A stretch of 35,691 nt of DNA from Dolichospermum compactum NIES-806 (lineage in GTDB: Bacteria; Cyanobacteriota; Cyanobacteriia; Cyanobacteriales; Nostocaceae). The stretch covers positions 733,717-769,407 of the forward strand of contig NZ_AP018316.1 of NCBI RefSeq assembly GCF_002368115.1, given 5' to 3'. This document shows, in pieces, positions 1 to 7,684 of this stretch (position 1 is the first letter of the stretch; every line of letters begins with the position of its first letter). The notes beneath the pieces are model-generated. The model searched no databases, was not told the DNA's origin, and saw nothing but the letters and a program-made list of their open reading frames with translations. The translations under genes and the position numbers were made by a program.

Positions 1-141
1 GAAGAATTAAAAGATATAGGGTATGAAATTATTAACATTGAAAGTAATACAGGTGAAATACACAACGAAAATATCAAGGTTATTAGTTTAAAGAAATTAC
101 TTGATAAAACTTTTGAATGTAAATGGACTGACCCAAATTAA
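1..141 (+). CDS. C-terminal tail of an unidentified protein (5' end outside window)
   Basis: An open frame enters from the left edge in frame 1 and ends at TAA 139-141, giving 46 residues that begin EELKDIGYEI and end FECKWTDPN. The tail is charged and probably soluble. I recognise no domain. Its stop lies about 75 bases before the promoter of the next gene, so the two are probably separate transcription units. Confidence 0.45.
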   Translation, partial: EELKDIGYEIINIESNTGEIHNENIKVISLKKLLDKTFECKWTDPN

Positions 142-215
142 AACACATATACACTATCAAAAAATAACCCCATCCTGTAAATCCTTAAATCTTGGAAATC
201 CTGATTCAGACAATA

Positions 216-224
216 TGCTATAAT
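216..224 (+). promoter_or_regulatory. Extended -10 promoter of the antitoxin gene
   Basis: TGCTATAAT matches an extended -10 element (TGn plus consensus TATAAT). A good -35 at 17 bases is missing, as is common for extended -10 promoters. Transcription would start near 231, leaving a leader of about 20 bases with TTAGGAG at 237-243 before the ATG at 252. This placement argues against the longer TTG start at 192, which lies upstream of the promoter. Confidence 0.55.
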
Positions 225-251
225 CTACCTAATGATTTAGGAGTTAAATCA

Positions 252-464
252 ATGCTACAAATCAATAAGAATTGTGTTTTATATCAAAATCAAAAACCAA
301 TTCCTGTACAAATTCCTATTACCGAATTTGAACAAATAGAAGAAATATTAGAAAATTATGGATTAGCAAAACTAATGGAAGAAGTAGAAACTGATAAAAT
401 TTTATCTAAAAATAAAGCTTTAAAATATTTAGAATTACTTAAAAATAACAATGTGGAAAGTTGA
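252..464 (+). CDS. Antitoxin-like small protein (Phd/YefM-type, cyanobacterial), orphaned
   Basis: A 70-residue protein of the kind found in cyanobacterial type II toxin-antitoxin pairs: a short N-terminal strand region (MLQINKNCVLYQNQKPIPVQ), then an acidic helical segment with EFEQIEEILENYGLAKLMEE. Such antitoxins bind their own promoter and neutralise a RelE/ParE-type ribonuclease or gyrase toxin. The ATG at 252 is chosen because of TTAGGAG about 9 bases upstream and the extended -10 at 216-224. The stop TGA (462-464) overlaps the ATG of a following frame at 451 that starts like a RelE toxin but is cut after about eight codons, so the toxin appears to be lost. The family call rests on remembered similarity, not a search. 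Confidence 0.6.
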   Translation: MLQINKNCVLYQNQKPIPVQIPITEFEQIEEILENYGLAKLMEEVETDKILSKNKALKYLELLKNNNVES

Positions 465-540
465 ATATACAAAGTTGGGTTTTCTCAACCCAACTTTTTC
501 AGGAAATATTCTGAATATCTTACAATTCCTTCACCGTTAA
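451..540 (+). pseudogene. Truncated RelE/ParE-like toxin start
   Basis: The frame from ATG 451 overlaps the antitoxin stop, the usual coupled arrangement for these pairs, and begins MWKVEYTK, the typical N-terminus of cyanobacterial RelE-family toxins. From codon 9 on, the sequence is the terminator hairpin (471-499) and then unrelated sequence to TAA 538-540. Only the first eight codons look like toxin. The body of the toxin, with its basic catalytic residues, is missing. Confidence 0.5.
471..499 (+). terminator. Rho-independent terminator after the antitoxin
   Basis: AAGTTGGGTT and AACCCAACTT form a 10-bp stem around a 4-base TTCT loop and are followed by TTTTT. The A-rich left flank may also let it stop transcripts on the minus strand, where the DUF3153 gene ends at 520. 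Confidence 0.75.
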
Positions 541-1335
541 CTGAATACTCGGACTTGGTAATAACGTATATCTCAGATATAATCCCAACCACACAAAACC
601 GATAATCAACAAAGTCCCAATTCCCAGAAAATTCGGCAACCAAAACACTACTTCTACATGATTTATATCCCCTGCTTTAAGCTTCCATATTAGTTGATTA
701 CCATGCTTTTCTGGTTTGATAGCATTTTCATCATTTTGAATATTCTTGATTCCCCAAGGTGTCCGTAAGCTAAAGTCCAGATTGACAAGAGAACTACCAC
801 CTTCAGTCGTCAGCATAGCCAAAGAACGTAAATCTAAATCATAAACTAAATGATTTCTGGAGAATAGGAAAAAATTCCTATCTTCTGCAACTAAAGTAGA
901 GGTAATATTTGCCAGTTCCGAACCATCACTATCCTCAGAGGTGCGAGTATTGAAAAAGCCAGTAAATTTTTCTTGTAATTCCTTCGCACTGGTAAAGGGA
1001 ATTTTAACAATAATTTCTGATGCTGAAACTCTCTCTATCGAACCAGCTAATGTTCGCGCTCGATTTTCTAAAGTTTTTAACCATTCAGAGAGATAATCAC
1101 CACTAAAAATAGTAATTTTTTCTGATAACTGAATATACTGTATTAATTCACCATTATTTGTGCTGTTAAAGTTCACCCTTAAATCATACTTAACACAACC
1201 AGATAATAGTAATGAAGAAAATATTACCATAAATACAATAGGTTTTATTTTGGTAAATTTTCCAATTTTGCTAATTAAAGAAAACACAGATTTTATTAAA
1301 TGTGATATAATCTTGATGGAAGTGAATACATTCAT
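520..1335 (-). CDS. DUF3153 family lipoprotein
   Basis: A 271-residue protein. The N-terminus has a hydrophobic stretch followed by a lipobox (LLLSGC, Cys at about residue 47), so it is probably a lipid-anchored protein exported across the plasma membrane. The long pre-lipobox segment suggests the true start may be an internal Met. The middle is soluble and beta-rich (VKYDLRVNFNSTNNGELIQY), and near the C-terminus a membrane span (GIGTLLIIGFVWLGLYL) is followed by a short tail. This layout matches the cyanobacterium-restricted DUF3153 family, whose function is unknown. It lies 21 bases downstream of a TPR gene on the same strand, probably in one operon. Confidence 0.75.
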   Translation of the reverse strand: MNVFTSIKIISHLIKSVFSLISKIGKFTKIKPIVFMVIFSSLLLSGCVKYDLRVNFNSTNNGELIQYIQLSEKITIFSGDYLSEWLKTLENRARTLAGSIERVSASEIIVKIPFTSAKELQEKFTGFFNTRTSEDSDGSELANITSTLVAEDRNFFLFSRNHLVYDLDLRSLAMLTTEGGSSLVNLDFSLRTPWGIKNIQNDENAIKPEKHGNQLIWKLKAGDINHVEVVFWLPNFLGIGTLLIIGFVWLGLYLRYTLLPSPSIQLTVKEL

Positions 1336-1356
1336 GAGTAAATTTCTCCTGATTTA

Positions 1357-1878
1357 CTAAAAACTTAACCAAACTAAATAGAAAATTATCAAACCAACAG
1401 AAATTAAACCTACCCAAACGAAATTATTGTCTTTAGTATTGACCGTACTCAAGTCAATGTATTCTCGTTCTACAGGTTTTGGTTTAGATGTGGATTTTTG
1501 CGGTTGGGAAGTGACAATTATTTTGGATTTGTTATCAGAAACTATACCAAAATCAGGAATTTCTGTCATCCATTCTTTTGGTCTGTTCAGTTTGGGAGCT
1601 TTTAAAATATAGAGTAGGCGCTTTGCTTGTTGACGAATTTCATAATGGGGATGACGACCGAGTTGTTGACAAAGATTTATCGCTTCTTCGGAACGTCCCG
1701 CAGCTTCATAAGCATTCACCAACCAAATTTCTACTTCCCCAGCAAACCGGGTATTTTTTCCTAATAGGGTGCTGGCTTTTTCTAAACTTTCTACAGATTC
1801 CCGATATTGACCATTTTCAAAAGCAGTTATCCCAATTTGGAAACACGATTTAGCGAGTTCTAAATTTTCTGTAGTCAT
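1357..1878 (-). CDS. TPR-repeat protein with C-terminal membrane anchor
   Basis: A 173-residue protein. Residues 1-95 form helical pairs typical of tetratricopeptide repeats (GITAFENGQYRESVESLEKA; VNAYEAAGRSEEAINLC). A linker rich in Lys, Pro and Ser follows, then a C-terminal hydrophobic span (FVWVGLISVGLIIFYLVWL), so it is probably a tail-anchored scaffold facing the cytoplasm. It is the first gene of a probable two-gene operon with the DUF3153 lipoprotein; the two are often neighbours in cyanobacteria, which suggests a shared membrane role. The specific function is unknown. Confidence 0.75.
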   Translation of the reverse strand: MTTENLELAKSCFQIGITAFENGQYRESVESLEKASTLLGKNTRFAGEVEIWLVNAYEAAGRSEEAINLCQQLGRHPHYEIRQQAKRLLYILKAPKLNRPKEWMTEIPDFGIVSDNKSKIIVTSQPQKSTSKPKPVEREYIDLSTVNTKDNNFVWVGLISVGLIIFYLVWLSF

Positions 1879-1946
1879 TGGTCATTAGTCAGTTGTTGGT
1901 TTTTATTCAATAGCTTGAATGGCTTATCTGTTAGTTTCTACACCCA

Positions 1947-2073
1947 CCCGGAACTTAAGTTCCGGGCTAATAGCTAAAGTAAACTAAAGTTTACTAAACA
2001 ATTTTAAAATTTTTGGGCTATGTTTAGTCATCTTTAGATGACTTGAGCTATTAGACAGGGAATTGATTCCCTG
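1947..2073. repeat. Cluster of four adjacent perfect palindromes (REP/MITE-like)
   Basis: Four inverted repeats follow one another: 1947-1966 (arms CCCGGAACTT/AAGTTCCGGG), 1978-1995 (AGTAAACT/AGTTTACT), 2026-2043 (AGTCATCT/AGATGACT) and 2056-2073 (CAGGGAAT/ATTCCCTG). A longer-range pair also exists: CTAATAGCT (1967-1975) and AGCTATTAG (2046-2054) could close the inner hairpins into a cruciform. It lies between the end of argB and the start of the TPR gene. The pattern resembles dispersed structured repeats of Nostocales, possibly mobilised by a transposase in trans. Confidence 0.7.
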
Positions 2074-2127
2074 GCGGGCTATGGGTTTTACTAAATTAAT
2101 TTTGCTGTAATTTGTCCCCAATCCCGA

Positions 2128-3024
2128 TTATTGTTTCGACTGATGAGAACCCAGAATCATTGTTCCAATCCCCACATCTGTAAATACTTCTAACAATAAG
2201 GCATGAGGAATGCGTCCATCAATTATATGTGAAGCTTTGACTCCTTGAGCAAGCGATCGCACACAACAATTCACTTTAGGAATCATCCCCCCACTGACTA
2301 TACCATCAGCAATTAATTGCCGCGCCTCCCGAATATCTACTTTCGGAATTAAGGTAGAAGGGTCTTTATAATCTTTTAAAATTCCTCTGGTATCAGTTAG
2401 CAAAATTAACTTTTCTGCTCCCAAAGCTGCGGCTATTTCCCCCGCCACCGTATCAGCGTTAATATTATAAGCCTGTCCAGTCTCATCCGCCGCCACACTG
2501 GAAACCACCGGAATATAGCCATTACTAGCAAGTGTTTCTAAAATTTTGATATTGACATTACTCACTTCCCCCACAAAACCAATCCCTTCATCACCTTGAG
2601 GACGAGCCGTAATTAAGTTACCATCCTTACCACAAAGCCCTACAGCCATTCCCCCAGCTTGGTTAATCAAAGCCACAATTTCCTTATTCACCCGCCCAAC
2701 CAACACCATTTCTACTACATCCATTGTTGGTGCATCGGTTACGCGCAAACCATTTTTAAACTGTGCTTCAATTCCTAATTTACCCAACCAACTATTAATT
2801 TCTGGACCACCACCATGCACTAAAATCGGTCGTAAGCCCACACAAGATAAGAACACCACATCACGGATCACTTTATCTTTGAGGGAGCTATCCTTCATCG
2901 CTGCGCCACCGTATTTAACCACAACGGTACGACCAGCGAATTGTTGAATGTAAGGTAGTGCTTCGCTGAGAATTTCTACGCGATTAGCTTCAGCTTGCCT
3001 GATATATTCTGTATCATTAATCAT
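2128..3024 (-). CDS. argB: N-acetyl-L-glutamate kinase
   Basis: Phosphorylates N-acetylglutamate with ATP, the second and controlling step of arginine synthesis, in the cytoplasm. The 298-residue length fits the family. Visible motifs are VVKYGGAAM near residue 36 (nucleotide binding), HGGGPEIN (substrate loop), the NADTVAGEIAAALGAEKLILLTD segment and a C-terminal GTMI. The start MINDTEYIRQ at 3024 is preferred over the longer frame from 3117, whose extra 31 residues look non-coding. The N-terminal helix typical of arginine-sensitive, PII-binding enzymes is present; in cyanobacteria PII (glnB, at 25008 here) activates this enzyme and relieves arginine inhibition. Confidence 0.95.
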   Translation of the reverse strand: MINDTEYIRQAEANRVEILSEALPYIQQFAGRTVVVKYGGAAMKDSSLKDKVIRDVVFLSCVGLRPILVHGGGPEINSWLGKLGIEAQFKNGLRVTDAPTMDVVEMVLVGRVNKEIVALINQAGGMAVGLCGKDGNLITARPQGDEGIGFVGEVSNVNIKILETLASNGYIPVVSSVAADETGQAYNINADTVAGEIAAALGAEKLILLTDTRGILKDYKDPSTLIPKVDIREARQLIADGIVSGGMIPKVNCCVRSLAQGVKASHIIDGRIPHALLLEVFTDVGIGTMILGSHQSKQ

Positions 3025-3130
3025 GTTATTACCCAAGTTGCTAGTTATATAGTTTATGGGATAACTAGCAACAAGAGTTAATAACCTGTTGTGATGATAG
3101 CAGGGGCAGGGGAGCAAGGGAGAATATTTT

Positions 3131-3195
3131 TCTCTTACCTCTTACCTCTTTCCTCTTACCTCTTCACTGTCACCTGTTCCCTGTTCCCTGTTCTT
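3131..3195. repeat. Short tandem repeats between argB and the FHA gene
   Basis: Two degenerate heptamer tracts lie in tandem: copies of CTCTTAC at 3131-3165, then CTGTTCC copies at about 3173-3193. They end at the 3' end of the FHA gene. This is the short tandem repeat type common in Nostocales genomes. Confidence 0.6.
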
Positions 3196-4237
3196 AAGAA
3201 AGTTGAAACAAGAAAGTAACTAAATCTCCCTTACCCAAGCTGATGCGATCGCCTGGACGGAGGCGATGTCTGTTACCTGGTAATAAAGGTAAGTTATTAA
3301 TGTAAGTACCATTAGAACTACCTGCATCCTCAATATAACAAGCATCTCCCTCAATCCGAATATCTGCATGAATCCGCGAAACAATCTCGGAATTTGCAAA
3401 TCCAGAAACATCTATATCTGGGGGAACACGATCATTAGGCTTACCAATATGCACAACCGAGAGATTTTGTGGTAATTCTATTTCCTGATTAGCTTGAACA
3501 TGGAATAACCGTGCCACTATCTGTTGTAATTGAGTATTTGCCACTTTTCCTGATGGTGCGACTGGGGTAACTTCAGGAATAGATATAGGATCTATCTGGG
3601 GTACATAAGCAGGAGGAATATAAGGCTCAGATTCGGGTACTACAGCTATAGCCACAGGTTCAGGAGTCAATACAGGCGGAATATAAACTTCCGGTTCAGG
3701 TGCTACAGGTGCAGGTGGAGGAGTCAGCACAGGCGGAATATAAACTTCCGGTTCAGGTGCTACAGGTGCAGGTACAGAAGGAACATAAACAGCTTGTTCC
3801 TGAACTACAGCCACAGGTTCAGGTGTAGGTGCAGGTGGAGGAGTCAGTACAGGCGGAATATAAACTTCTGGTTCTGGCGTTACAGGTACAGGTGCAGAAG
3901 GAATATAAACAGCTTGTTCCTGAACTACAGCTACAGGTGCAGATACGGTCGGATTAGCTGGTGGCGCAATTTCCAACACATCAGGCTGTAACAGTTGCAT
4001 CATTAAGTCAGGAGCGACCACTGGCGCTGATACAGGATTAACAGCAACTCTTGGGGCGACTGCGGGAGTAACGCCAAAATGGAGATTGTAACCGCACTGA
4101 CCACAGAAAGCGGCATCTGATTGTACAGTTGCTCCACAATTAGGACAACTAGCTGTAGCTGGTAACGGCGTATAGCAAGCTTCACATTGAACAGCGCCGT
4201 CTGGGTTAGGATGATTGCAATTAGGGCAGACGATCAT
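3194..4237 (-). CDS. Double zinc-ribbon, proline-rich, FHA domain protein
   Basis: A 347-residue protein. Residues 1-50 hold two zinc ribbons (CPNCNHPN...CEAC and CPNCGATV...CGQCG). About 150 residues of proline-rich repeats follow, alternating EPEVYIPPVLTP and VVQEQAVY-type units. The C-terminal 90 residues are a forkhead-associated domain with IGK, SRIHADI and SSNGTYINN, the phosphothreonine-binding loops. FHA proteins read Ser/Thr phosphorylation; the partner kinase is not visible here. ATG 4237 starts directly at MIVCPNC; the longer frame from 4288 adds an unlikely leader. The repeated linker is probably unstable in length between strains. Confidence 0.85.
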   Translation of the reverse strand: MIVCPNCNHPNPDGAVQCEACYTPLPATASCPNCGATVQSDAAFCGQCGYNLHFGVTPAVAPRVAVNPVSAPVVAPDLMMQLLQPDVLEIAPPANPTVSAPVAVVQEQAVYIPSAPVPVTPEPEVYIPPVLTPPPAPTPEPVAVVQEQAVYVPSVPAPVAPEPEVYIPPVLTPPPAPVAPEPEVYIPPVLTPEPVAIAVVPESEPYIPPAYVPQIDPISIPEVTPVAPSGKVANTQLQQIVARLFHVQANQEIELPQNLSVVHIGKPNDRVPPDIDVSGFANSEIVSRIHADIRIEGDACYIEDAGSSNGTYINNLPLLPGNRHRLRPGDRISLGKGDLVTFLFQLS

Positions 4238-4399
4238 GGATTTAAGCCTTAGTGAAGGTCGTTGTAAAAATATTACTGACAAGCACATAAGTAACTTTAG
4301 CTAGTGATGCTAAAAATTACTTACAGTGAGAACAGGTTGATCATTGGTGATGATTCTTCATCATCTCAATCAACCAAATCTCAAAAATCATAGTCAATG

Positions 4400-5116
4400 C
4401 TAGAGTTCCAAACCAGCCGCTGCGTCTAGCAACCAGTAGAGTTCTCCTTGGGGACGAATTAACCGTGATGGATAGGCGAAATCATCCGCTACCGGTGCAA
4501 AAATTTGGGCTAAAGCCGGTCTTTTATTAGCACCAGCAGCCAGAAAAATCACACTGCGAGCCGCGTTAATAAAGGGGTAAGTAAAAGTGATGCGAAGATT
4601 ATCATCTTTATTACCAACTGTAACTAAGCGATCGCTCACCTTGAGAGCTTCCGTGTAGGGAAACAAAGATGCAGTATGGGCATCATCACCCATTCCCAGT
4701 AAAACTACATCTAATGCTGGGAACTCTCCCGATGCCGAATTAAAAAATGTTTGCAGATGCTGGTTATACTTAGCTGCATCTACCTCTGGGTTAGCAGATA
4801 AAGTAGGGATAGCATGAATATTCCCCTGGGGAATAGCCACCTGATCTAACCATGCACGTCGCGCCATCAGTTCATTGCTATCAGGATGATCGGCTGGCAC
4901 ATAACGCTCATCTCCCCAGAATACATGAATTTTATCCCAGGGCAACTTTTGATTAGCTATCGCCTCATACAAAGGTTTTGGTGTGCTGCCACCTGATAAA
5001 GCAATTGTAAATTGCCCCCGTTTGCTAATAGCAGTTTCTGCTTTCGACAGTATCAATTCTAGCGCCCGTTGAACGAGTGCCGATACACTGGAATGGACTT
5101 CAACAGTTTTGTTCAT
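4400..5116 (-). CDS. pgl: 6-phosphogluconolactonase
   Basis: Hydrolyses 6-phosphogluconolactone to 6-phosphogluconate, the second step of the oxidative pentose phosphate pathway, the main NADPH source in the dark and in heterocysts. The 239-residue length fits the family (also called DevB). Motifs are ALSGGSTPKPLYEAI (phosphate loop), FWGDERYVP and LLGMGDDAHTASLFP with the catalytic His. The start at MNKTVEVHSS (5116) is chosen by family length; the 30 extra residues of the longer frame do not resemble the family. No strong ribosome binding site is seen. The gene appears monocistronic. Confidence 0.93.
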   Translation of the reverse strand: MNKTVEVHSSVSALVQRALELILSKAETAISKRGQFTIALSGGSTPKPLYEAIANQKLPWDKIHVFWGDERYVPADHPDSNELMARRAWLDQVAIPQGNIHAIPTLSANPEVDAAKYNQHLQTFFNSASGEFPALDVVLLGMGDDAHTASLFPYTEALKVSDRLVTVGNKDDNLRITFTYPFINAARSVIFLAAGANKRPALAQIFAPVADDFAYPSRLIRPQGELYWLLDAAAGLEL

Positions 5117-5307
5117 GGCATTATCATTACATAGCTTGTTTCTTGGCAATACCATAGCGAACATCTGACAATTTTCCGGTTTAACCCTAGAAACTTTTAA
5201 TATCATCAGGTTAAGCCTAAGCTAATGCGTAGCCTAGCCATAAAATATCGTCCTCTACCTTCTTTACCATCATTTTTAGTCAGTTGTCAGTAGTCAGTTG
5301 TACTAAT

Positions 5308-5391
5308 CGGAGTTCGGAGTTCGGAGTTCGGAGTTCGGAGTTCGGAGTTCAGGAGTTCGGAGTTCGGAGTTCGGAGTTCAGGAGTTCAGGA
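5308..5391. repeat. GGAGTTC heptamer tandem array
   Basis: About eleven copies of GGAGTTC; some boundaries carry an extra A (CAGGAGTTC). It lies between pgl and the ion channel gene, both on the minus strand, and is followed within 20 bases by a second heptamer array of a different sequence. Frames crossing it are low-complexity and should not be annotated. Confidence 0.9.
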
Positions 5392-5407
5392 GGAAGAATA
5401 GTTTTCA

Positions 5408-5531
5408 CCAATTCCCAATTCCCAATTCCCAATTCCCAATTCCCAATTCCCAATTCCCAATTCCCAATTCCCAATTCCCAATTCCCAATTCCCAATTCCC
5501 AATTCCCAATTCCCAATTCCCAATTCCCAAT
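5408..5531. repeat. CCCAATT heptamer tandem array
   Basis: About 17.7 perfect copies of a 7-base unit (AATTCCC) over 124 bases. Because 7 is not a multiple of 3, all frames run through it without stops and create spurious reading frames with IPNSQFP or WELGIGN repeats. The perfect identity implies recent expansion. Confidence 0.95.
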
Positions 5532-5607
5532 CAAGTGTTGACTTGGCGCTGAGAATCTGATATTGTAGTCCTAATAAGGAAGAACTACCATCAAATAAAA
5601 AAATCAA

Positions 5608-7296
5608 CTAAACCCCAATACCCTTTCCTTCTTCTCGCCATAACTGATTTAACCTATTAGCGGGCATAGTTAAATACAGCACATCTCCAGGAGCGAGAAT
5701 TGTTTCCAGTAAATCCCAGCCTTGTACAGTTTCATGGTTGATTTCCACATACAAAGGCACAAAATCCGCAAACTTAGCCACATCCTTCACCCACTCATCA
5801 CAAAAAGGGTGTATTGGTGTAATAGTAGTTGCAAAAGCTACCCATAAATTATCAGCAATAATGCCATTACCAATAATCCTACCACCGAGAGCAGCCGCAG
5901 CAAAAGCCGGAGCAGCGAGTTCAGCCGGGCTAAATACAGCCTCAAAATCAAATACCTGTTGTGCTATACCAGCAAAATCAGGATCAGCATAGTTAACAAT
6001 TACAGGAATCGTCGGCGCTAAAGACTTAGCTTTGAGGGCAATTTCCAAATTAGTCGCATCATTATTAGTAACAGCTAAAACTGCGGTAGCAGTGTTAATA
6101 TTACTTGCCTGTAAAGTAGCCCGAAAACTGGCATCAGCAAGAATAACCGGAATACTCATCCCTCTAGCAGTAGTCACATACCTATTATTAGCATCCGTTT
6201 CAATTACAACTACTTCATGGCCACTCAGGTGCAATTGTTGAACAATTCTAATGCCAATACCGCTTAAACCACAAACAATATAATGATGATGTTGAGGAAT
6301 TCTTGCCGCATCCAAAAATTGTTTTAAGCGACTACCCAGGATAAAATCCGTCAGCATCGCGTACCAAATCCCAATGACCGCAGCCCCAATTAGCATAATC
6401 ACAATAGTAAATAATTTAATGCTGTCTGGTGCATTTTCGACCACCTTATCATTACCACCAGCCCCCGTAATCATGCCAACAGCAAAATATAAAGCATCAA
6501 TAAAAGAGATACTATGTTTATTAGCAACATAGGTAAAAGTGGATATTAAAATAATTACGAATAAAGCAATTGCCATGCCCACAACTGATTGGGCGTGTTT
6601 CTGAAACTCCCGAATATTGGCAAAGACTTTTACCAATTTTCTGACTAATGATTTACGTTGGGGACGAATGCGAGGTTGAGTACCAATAATTAAGCGATCG
6701 CCTACTCTTAATTGTTGTTCCAAAAGCACCGCAGATACTAAATTTAGCTTGCCTTCCACAGCCACATAATAAATCAGCATCCTTGTGGGATCTTCCCATA
6801 AATCACTAATTTTTCTTCCTTTCCAGGGATGATTTTCGTGGATATATTCCTCTTGAATTGGCCAAATTTGCTCAAGTAACTTAATTTGACCAATAGCCTT
6901 ATTCCCCAAAGCCGCAAAAGTAAATACAGGTGCTGCCAAACCCACAACACTCATACTTAAATGATTGGACAAAGTTTGATCAAGACGTTCACCTAAATTC
7001 GTATTATAAAACCGATTAATAATCCGAATTTGGGGATTAAGCACCCGTGCCTGCATCATAATTGATAAATTCAAGGCATCATCAGAAGTTGCAATTACCA
7101 AAGTATGTGCTTCTGTAATTCCTGCCGCTTGCAAAGTAGAAGCTGCGTGTAACTCACCAACAATTACATTAGCAGCCGATTCACCAGAAACCGGTTTGCG
7201 ATGAATACCTACTACCAAAGCCCCCTGTTGTCTGAGTAAGCGAAAGATTTTATATCCGGTACGTCCTAATCCACAAACAATAATTCGAGGTTTCAT
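5608..7296 (-). CDS. Two-RCK-domain ion channel protein (potassium channel/TrkA-like)
   Basis: A 562-residue membrane protein. Residues 1-120 are a first RCK/TrkA-N domain with the dinucleotide motif VCGLGRTGYKIF; a C-terminal lobe follows to about 215. Two membrane spans (MAIALFVIILISTFTYVA and LFTIVIMLIGAAVIGIWYA, about residues 240-320) flank a pore loop reading FAVGMITGAGGNDKV. A second RCK domain (VCGLSGIGIRIVQQL) begins near 340, followed by another C-lobe. The family regulates K+ or related cation flux in response to ligands or nucleotides. The pore has TGAGG where K+ channels have TVGYG, so ion selectivity is uncertain. The gene stands alone between the heptamer tract and the CAST remnant. 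Confidence 0.85.
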   Translation of the reverse strand: MKPRIIVCGLGRTGYKIFRLLRQQGALVVGIHRKPVSGESAANVIVGELHAASTLQAAGITEAHTLVIATSDDALNLSIMMQARVLNPQIRIINRFYNTNLGERLDQTLSNHLSMSVVGLAAPVFTFAALGNKAIGQIKLLEQIWPIQEEYIHENHPWKGRKISDLWEDPTRMLIYYVAVEGKLNLVSAVLLEQQLRVGDRLIIGTQPRIRPQRKSLVRKLVKVFANIREFQKHAQSVVGMAIALFVIILISTFTYVANKHSISFIDALYFAVGMITGAGGNDKVVENAPDSIKLFTIVIMLIGAAVIGIWYAMLTDFILGSRLKQFLDAARIPQHHHYIVCGLSGIGIRIVQQLHLSGHEVVVIETDANNRYVTTARGMSIPVILADASFRATLQASNINTATAVLAVTNNDATNLEIALKAKSLAPTIPVIVNYADPDFAGIAQQVFDFEAVFSPAELAAPAFAAAALGGRIIGNGIIADNLWVAFATTITPIHPFCDEWVKDVAKFADFVPLYVEINHETVQGWDLLETILAPGDVLYLTMPANRLNQLWREEGKGIGV

Positions 7297-7457
7297 AAAA
7301 CCGCAACATAATTTTTATATAAAGGGCTACATATCAGTTATCAAGAAAAGCATCACCGACTCAGAATTGAATTCAAGAATCCTTATTGTTGCTTAATTTG
7401 TGGCAAAATAACTGTAACTGAACACACGATATTTATCTCCAGGAAATTTAAAATTAA

Positions 7458-7502
7458 AAAACATTACGGGGTTAAGTATTGTGCTTAATCCCGTAATGTT
7501 TT
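7458..7502. terminator. 19-bp hairpin with T run, at the edge of the CAST remnant
   Basis: Arms 7458-7476 (with ACATTACGGGGTTAAG) and 7484-7502 pair over 19 bp with a single G-T pair around a 7-base loop (TATTGTG). The right arm ends in TTTT and the left begins AAAA, so it could terminate transcription both ways. The tnsB-like coding similarity starts just after it. It may be a terminator that shields the remnant, or mark the junction of the deletion or insertion that truncated tnsB. Confidence 0.65.
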
Positions 7503-7684
7503 GTGGCGACGGAGAAAGACAAAGGGAGGTAGCAGCAAAACTGGGTAAATCAGTCCGAACAGTCTGCAGACTGGTTAAAAAATGGGAAGAACAAGGTTTA
7601 GCCGGACTGCAAACCACTCAACGTACTGACAAAGGTAAACACCGCATTGATTCTCAGTGGCAAAAGGTCATCATCAATACATAT
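7503..7684 (+). pseudogene. tnsB: Truncated tnsB fragment of a type V-K CRISPR-associated transposon
   Basis: About 60 residues match the N-terminal DNA-binding region of Cas12k-associated TnsB transposases: RQREVAAKLGKSVRTV, CRLVKKWEEQGLAGL and RTDKGKHRI followed by W and a terminal TY. In the Scytonema hofmanni protein as I remember it, the matching stretch is a helix-turn-helix with VSLRTVQRLVKNWEQDGLVGL and ADKGKHRI, followed by ENFITKTY. The whole DDE catalytic core is missing: similarity stops at 7684 and a cas12k-like reading begins at once in another frame. The frame itself ends at 7705. There is no start codon with a ribosome binding site; the left edge is the 7458-7502 hairpin. It cannot be a functional transposase. 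Confidence 0.8.

Noticed and set aside
192..251. N-terminal extension of the antitoxin from TTG 192
   Set aside because: It would start before the extended -10 element and ignore the good ribosome site at 237-243.
3025..3117. N-terminal extension of argB from 3117
   Set aside because: The extra residues (MLPCPCYHHN...) do not resemble the family, which starts close to MINDTEYIRQ.
5284..5607. Several frames with IPNSQFP or WELGIGN repeats
   Set aside because: They are read-through of the AATTCCC heptamer array, open in all frames because 7-base units cycle through frames without creating stops.
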